Shown one piece after another: positions 14,189 through 16,931 of a DNA stretch of 16,931 bases. The notes below the pieces were generated by a model that did no database searches, was not told where the DNA came from, and saw only the letters and a list, made by a program, of their open reading frames with translations. This DNA comes from Clostridia bacterium (GTDB lineage Bacteria; Bacillota_A; Clostridia; RUG12999): assembly GCA_017558425.1 (NCBI GenBank), contig JAFYVD010000026.1:1-16931 (forward strand), written 5' to 3'. The position numbers and the translations under genes are program-made. Each line of letters starts with the position of its first letter. Within the stretch, counting starts at the first letter, position 1.

Positions 14189-15514
14189 ATGGCAACAGCA
14201 ATTCTTATGCCTAAGCAGGGTCAGTCAGTTGAAAGCTGTATCATTGCAAAATGGCATAAAAACGAAGGCGACAGTGTAGCAGTTGGCGATGTTTTATTTA
14301 CATATGAAACAGACAAAGCTACATTTGACGAAGAAGCAAAAGAAGCAGGCACAATGCTGGGCATCTTTTTTGAAGAAGGGGACGACATTCCCTGTCTTAC
14401 TCCCGTTTGTGCAATCGGTAATCCGGGCGAAGATATTTCCGCTCTGAAACCCGCATCTGAAGATGATGCACCCGCAGCAGAAGCAGCTCCTGCAGCAGTA
14501 GAAGCAGCTCCCGTAGCGGCAGCAGCTCCGGTTGAAGTTAAAGCCGTAGCAGCTGACAACGTGTTTATTTCTCCCAGAGCAAAAGCTCTTGCAAACAAAC
14601 ACAATGTAGACTATCACTATGCAGCACCCACAGGTCCTAACGGCAGAGTTATCGAAAGAGACGTTCAGGCTATGATTGATGCCGGTCTTATGACAACTCC
14701 CGCAGCAAGCGGTGCATACAGCGCTGACATTGTTGGCACAGGCATCGGCGGCAGAATTTCCGTTAACGATATCGGTGCTCCTGCGGCAGCTCCTGCAGCA
14801 GCAAGTGCAGCTCCCGTGGCTGACTTCGAAGAAGTTAAAACACCTAACATCCGTAAGGTTATTGCTAAAACAATGCACGCATCCCTTTCTGAAATGGCTC
14901 AGCTTACACTCAACGCTTCCTTTGATGCTACAGAAATTATGGCATACAGAAGCAAAGTTAAAGCTAACATGGAAAAACTCGGTCTTGCAAACATCACACT
15001 CAACGACCTGGTTATGTACGCAGTAGCAAAAACTCTGCCTAACCACAAAGATTGTAACGCTCACTACCTTGGCGACACAATCAAATATTTCAACAATGTA
15101 CATCTTGGTATGGCTGTTGATACTCCCAGAGGACTTCTCGTTCCCACAATCTTTAACGCAAACAATATGTCTCTCAACGACATTGCAAATGCGGCTAAAG
15201 ACCTTGCAGGAAAATGTAAAGACGGTACAGCTACACCCGATATGCTCACAGGCGGCAGCTTCACAGTTACCAACCTCGGCAGCATGGGCATCGAAAGCTT
15301 CACACCCGTTATCAATCCTCCCCAGACATGCATCTTAGGTGTATGTACAATTGAAACAAAAGTTAAAAATGTTGGCGGCGAATACAAATACTATCCGTCA
15401 ATGGGACTTTCCCTCACATTTGACCACAGAGCACTGGACGGTTCTCCGGCTGCAAGATTCCTCAAAGAACTCTGCACTAACCTGGAAAACTTCTCGGTAC
15501 TTCTTTCAAAATAA
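14189..15514 (+). CDS. Dihydrolipoamide acyltransferase (E2) of a 2-oxo acid or acetoin dehydrogenase-type complex
   Basis: A 441-residue E2. Residues 1-80 are a lipoyl domain with the lipoylated K43 in ETDKATF. An Ala/Pro-rich hinge (about 89-122) follows, then a peripheral-subunit-binding domain (126-163: ISPRAKALANKHNVD, GPNGRVIERDV). A partial second copy of that domain's tail, GTGIGGRISVNDI, appears at 183-195. After another Ala/Pro hinge comes the catalytic core (about 216-441) with NLGSMGIESFTPVINPP and the active-site H413 and D417 in DHRALDG. It transfers an acyl group from E1 via lipoamide to CoA. AAGGAGG lies eight bases before the ATG. The acyl specificity cannot be read by eye; acetyl is the default guess. 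Confidence 0.93.
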   Translation: MATAILMPKQGQSVESCIIAKWHKNEGDSVAVGDVLFTYETDKATFDEEAKEAGTMLGIFFEEGDDIPCLTPVCAIGNPGEDISALKPASEDDAPAAEAAPAAVEAAPVAAAAPVEVKAVAADNVFISPRAKALANKHNVDYHYAAPTGPNGRVIERDVQAMIDAGLMTTPAASGAYSADIVGTGIGGRISVNDIGAPAAAPAAASAAPVADFEEVKTPNIRKVIAKTMHASLSEMAQLTLNASFDATEIMAYRSKVKANMEKLGLANITLNDLVMYAVAKTLPNHKDCNAHYLGDTIKYFNNVHLGMAVDTPRGLLVPTIFNANNMSLNDIANAAKDLAGKCKDGTATPDMLTGGSFTVTNLGSMGIESFTPVINPPQTCILGVCTIETKVKNVGGEYKYYPSMGLSLTFDHRALDGSPAARFLKELCTNLENFSVLLSK

Positions 15515-15532
15515 TAGAGGAGGACGAAGTAA

Positions 15533-16897
15533 ATGCTTTACGATTTAATTGTTCTGGGCGGTGGCCCGGGCGGATATCTGGCTGCAGAACGTGCAGGCCA
15601 TGCAGGTCTTAAAACTCTGCTCATCGAAAAGAGATCAGTTGGCGGCGTTTGCCTCAACGAAGGTTGCGTTCCTTCAAAAGCTCTTCTTTACAGTGCAAAA
15701 GTTTATGACTATGCAAAACACGGTGACCACTATGGTGTTACCTGTGAAAATGTTAAATTTGACCACGCTTTCGCTATGAAGAGAAAAGACAAGGTTGTTT
15801 CCACTCTCGTTGGCGGAATCAAAATGGGTCTTAAAGCTAACAAAGTAACTCTCGTTGAGGGCGAAGGTATGATTATGGGCAGAGATGCCGAAGGCTTCAT
15901 CCTCAAAGTTGGCAACGATGAATACAAAGGTGCAAAACTTCTTATCGCAACAGGTTCTATGCCCGTTGTTCCTCCCATTCCGGGTGTTAAAGAAGGTCTT
16001 GAAAGCGGTATGATTATGACAAACCGCGAAATCCTTTCTATTCCTGCTATTCCCGAAAATCTCGTTATCATCGGTGGCGGCGTTATCGGTCTTGAAATGG
16101 CTTCTTACTTCAACTCTGTTGGCAGCAAAGTAACAGTTGTTGAAATGATGGACAAAATTGCAGGTCCTACAGATGCTGAAATTTCAAACATCCTCCTCAA
16201 GAGCTATCAGGAAAAAGGTGTTGATTTCAGACTTGGCTGCAAAGTTGTTGAAGTTACAGCTGACAGCGTTAAATATGAAAAAGACGGCAAAGTTGAAGCA
16301 GTTAAAGCTGACAAAGTTCTGCTTTCAATCGGCAGACGTCCTGTTACACAGGGTATCGGCCTTGAAAACATCGGCGTAGCAACTGAAAGAGGCGCTATTG
16401 TAACTGACCGTTATAGCAAAACTAACGTTGCAGGCGTTTACGCAGCAGGTGATGTTAACGGCAGAATGATGCTCGCTCACGTTGCTTACCGTGAAGCTGA
16501 AGTTGCTATCAACAACATCCTCGGCAAAAAAGATATCATGAGATATGATGCAGTTCCTTCTGTAATCTACACCAACCCCGAAGTAGGTACTGTAGGCGAA
16601 ACTGAAGAAAGTGCAAAAGCAAAAGGTATCGACGTTGAAGTTGCTAACATCACAATGAACTATTCAGGTAGATATGTTGCTGAAAACGAAGGTGGCAAAG
16701 GCATCTGCAAAGTTATTGTTGATAAAAAACACAAACGCCTCATCGGTGCTCATATGATTGGTAACTACGCTTCCGAAATTATTTACGGCGCAGGTATCAT
16801 GATTGAAACCGAAATGAGAGTTGACGACATTAAAGAAATTATATTCCCTCATCCGACAGTATGCGAAATTCTGCGTGAGGCTATATTTCAGTTATAA
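15533..16897 (+). CDS. lpdA: Dihydrolipoamide dehydrogenase (E3)
   Basis: A 454-residue flavoprotein disulfide reductase that reoxidises the dihydrolipoyl groups of E2 and reduces NAD. It shows the FAD-binding GGGPGG (9-14) with E32, the redox-active disulfide C40-LNEG-C45, the second nucleotide fold VIIGGGVIGLEMAS, the FAD-binding YAAGDVNG, and the catalytic H440 and E445 in PHPTVCEI at the C terminus. There is no fused lipoyl domain, unlike many clostridial E3 proteins. A strong GAGGAGG precedes the ATG by nine bases, 18 bases after the E2 stop. Sitting directly after E2 it should serve that complex. Confidence 0.95.
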   Translation: MLYDLIVLGGGPGGYLAAERAGHAGLKTLLIEKRSVGGVCLNEGCVPSKALLYSAKVYDYAKHGDHYGVTCENVKFDHAFAMKRKDKVVSTLVGGIKMGLKANKVTLVEGEGMIMGRDAEGFILKVGNDEYKGAKLLIATGSMPVVPPIPGVKEGLESGMIMTNREILSIPAIPENLVIIGGGVIGLEMASYFNSVGSKVTVVEMMDKIAGPTDAEISNILLKSYQEKGVDFRLGCKVVEVTADSVKYEKDGKVEAVKADKVLLSIGRRPVTQGIGLENIGVATERGAIVTDRYSKTNVAGVYAAGDVNGRMMLAHVAYREAEVAINNILGKKDIMRYDAVPSVIYTNPEVGTVGETEESAKAKGIDVEVANITMNYSGRYVAENEGGKGICKVIVDKKHKRLIGAHMIGNYASEIIYGAGIMIETEMRVDDIKEIIFPHPTVCEILREAIFQL

Positions 16898-16910
16898 TTA
16901 AGAATATTTT

Positions 16911-16931
16911 AAAAAGGAGATAAAGATCATG
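16911..16931 (+). promoter_or_regulatory. Ribosome site and start codon of the next operon gene
   Basis: AAAAAGGAGA (16911-16920) is followed by an ATG at 16929-16931, the last bases of the window, in the ribosome-site spacing typical of this operon. The E3 stop codon is only 31 bases upstream and no terminator intervenes, so another co-transcribed gene begins here. Because E1 is missing from the window, a thiamine-dependent E1 subunit is the obvious candidate, but nothing of its sequence is visible. Confidence 0.7.

Noticed and set aside
14460..14540. Repetitive GCA/GCT-rich stretch as a tandem DNA repeat
   Set aside because: It encodes the Ala/Pro hinge expected between E2 domains and the units are not regular, so it is explained by protein function.
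14294..15103. Long cysteine-rich open frame of 269 codons on the minus strand
   Set aside because: It lies antisense within the E2 gene. Its cysteine richness comes from reading GCA/GCT alanine codons in the opposite frame, and it has no ribosome site or recognisable domain.

Overview
The window looks like chromosome of an anaerobic Clostridia-type Firmicute, possibly a gut Oscillospiraceae or relative. The evidence is strong AGGAGG-type ribosome sites, canonical sigma-A promoters, a 2[4Fe-4S] clostridial ferredoxin, and the Gram-positive darA-holB-ricT and DUF1934-argS gene pairings. The genus cannot be fixed by eye. I see no rRNA, tRNA, CRISPR array, transposase or phage gene.

Left part (1-1722): a possibly structured non-coding stretch (about 20-170). 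Next, reading leftward, comes a DegT-family sugar aminotransferase of the PglE/EpsN type with its own promoter. A single-gene ferredoxin unit follows, with its own promoter and terminator.

Middle part (1720-10830), all on the minus strand. From a strong promoter at 10804-10832 the genes run rodA, murI, a DUF1934 protein, argS, a secreted protein with an SLH-like region, and a secreted S41 protease. They are tightly packed with small gaps. A second promoter, whose -35 box overlaps the protease stop codon, starts darA (c-di-AMP receptor), holB and ricT. That unit ends in a terminator whose stem includes the ricT stop codon. The block combines cell-wall growth, translation, replication and signalling functions.

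Right part (10851-16931), plus strand: a divergent promoter drives a DeoR regulator, a YggP/SorE-like zinc dehydrogenase, an SrlD-like short-chain dehydrogenase with an unexplained N-terminal domain of about 115 residues, a lipoyl E2 acyltransferase, a dihydrolipoamide dehydrogenase (E3), and at least one more gene whose RBS and ATG are the last bases of the window. The regulator's leader carries inverted half-sites about 10 bp apart that look like an autoregulatory operator. The enzyme genes use a strikingly narrow codon set, suggesting high expression.

This right-hand operon is the most interesting part. It joins two polyol(-phosphate)/ketose(-phosphate) type oxidoreductases to a lipoamide-dependent dehydrogenase complex. 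My inference is a catabolic route in which a polyol is oxidised to an alpha-hydroxyketone, which a thiamine-dependent E1 (expected just downstream, not seen) cleaves to an acyl-CoA, by analogy with acetoin dehydrogenase. Substrate and product are unknown.
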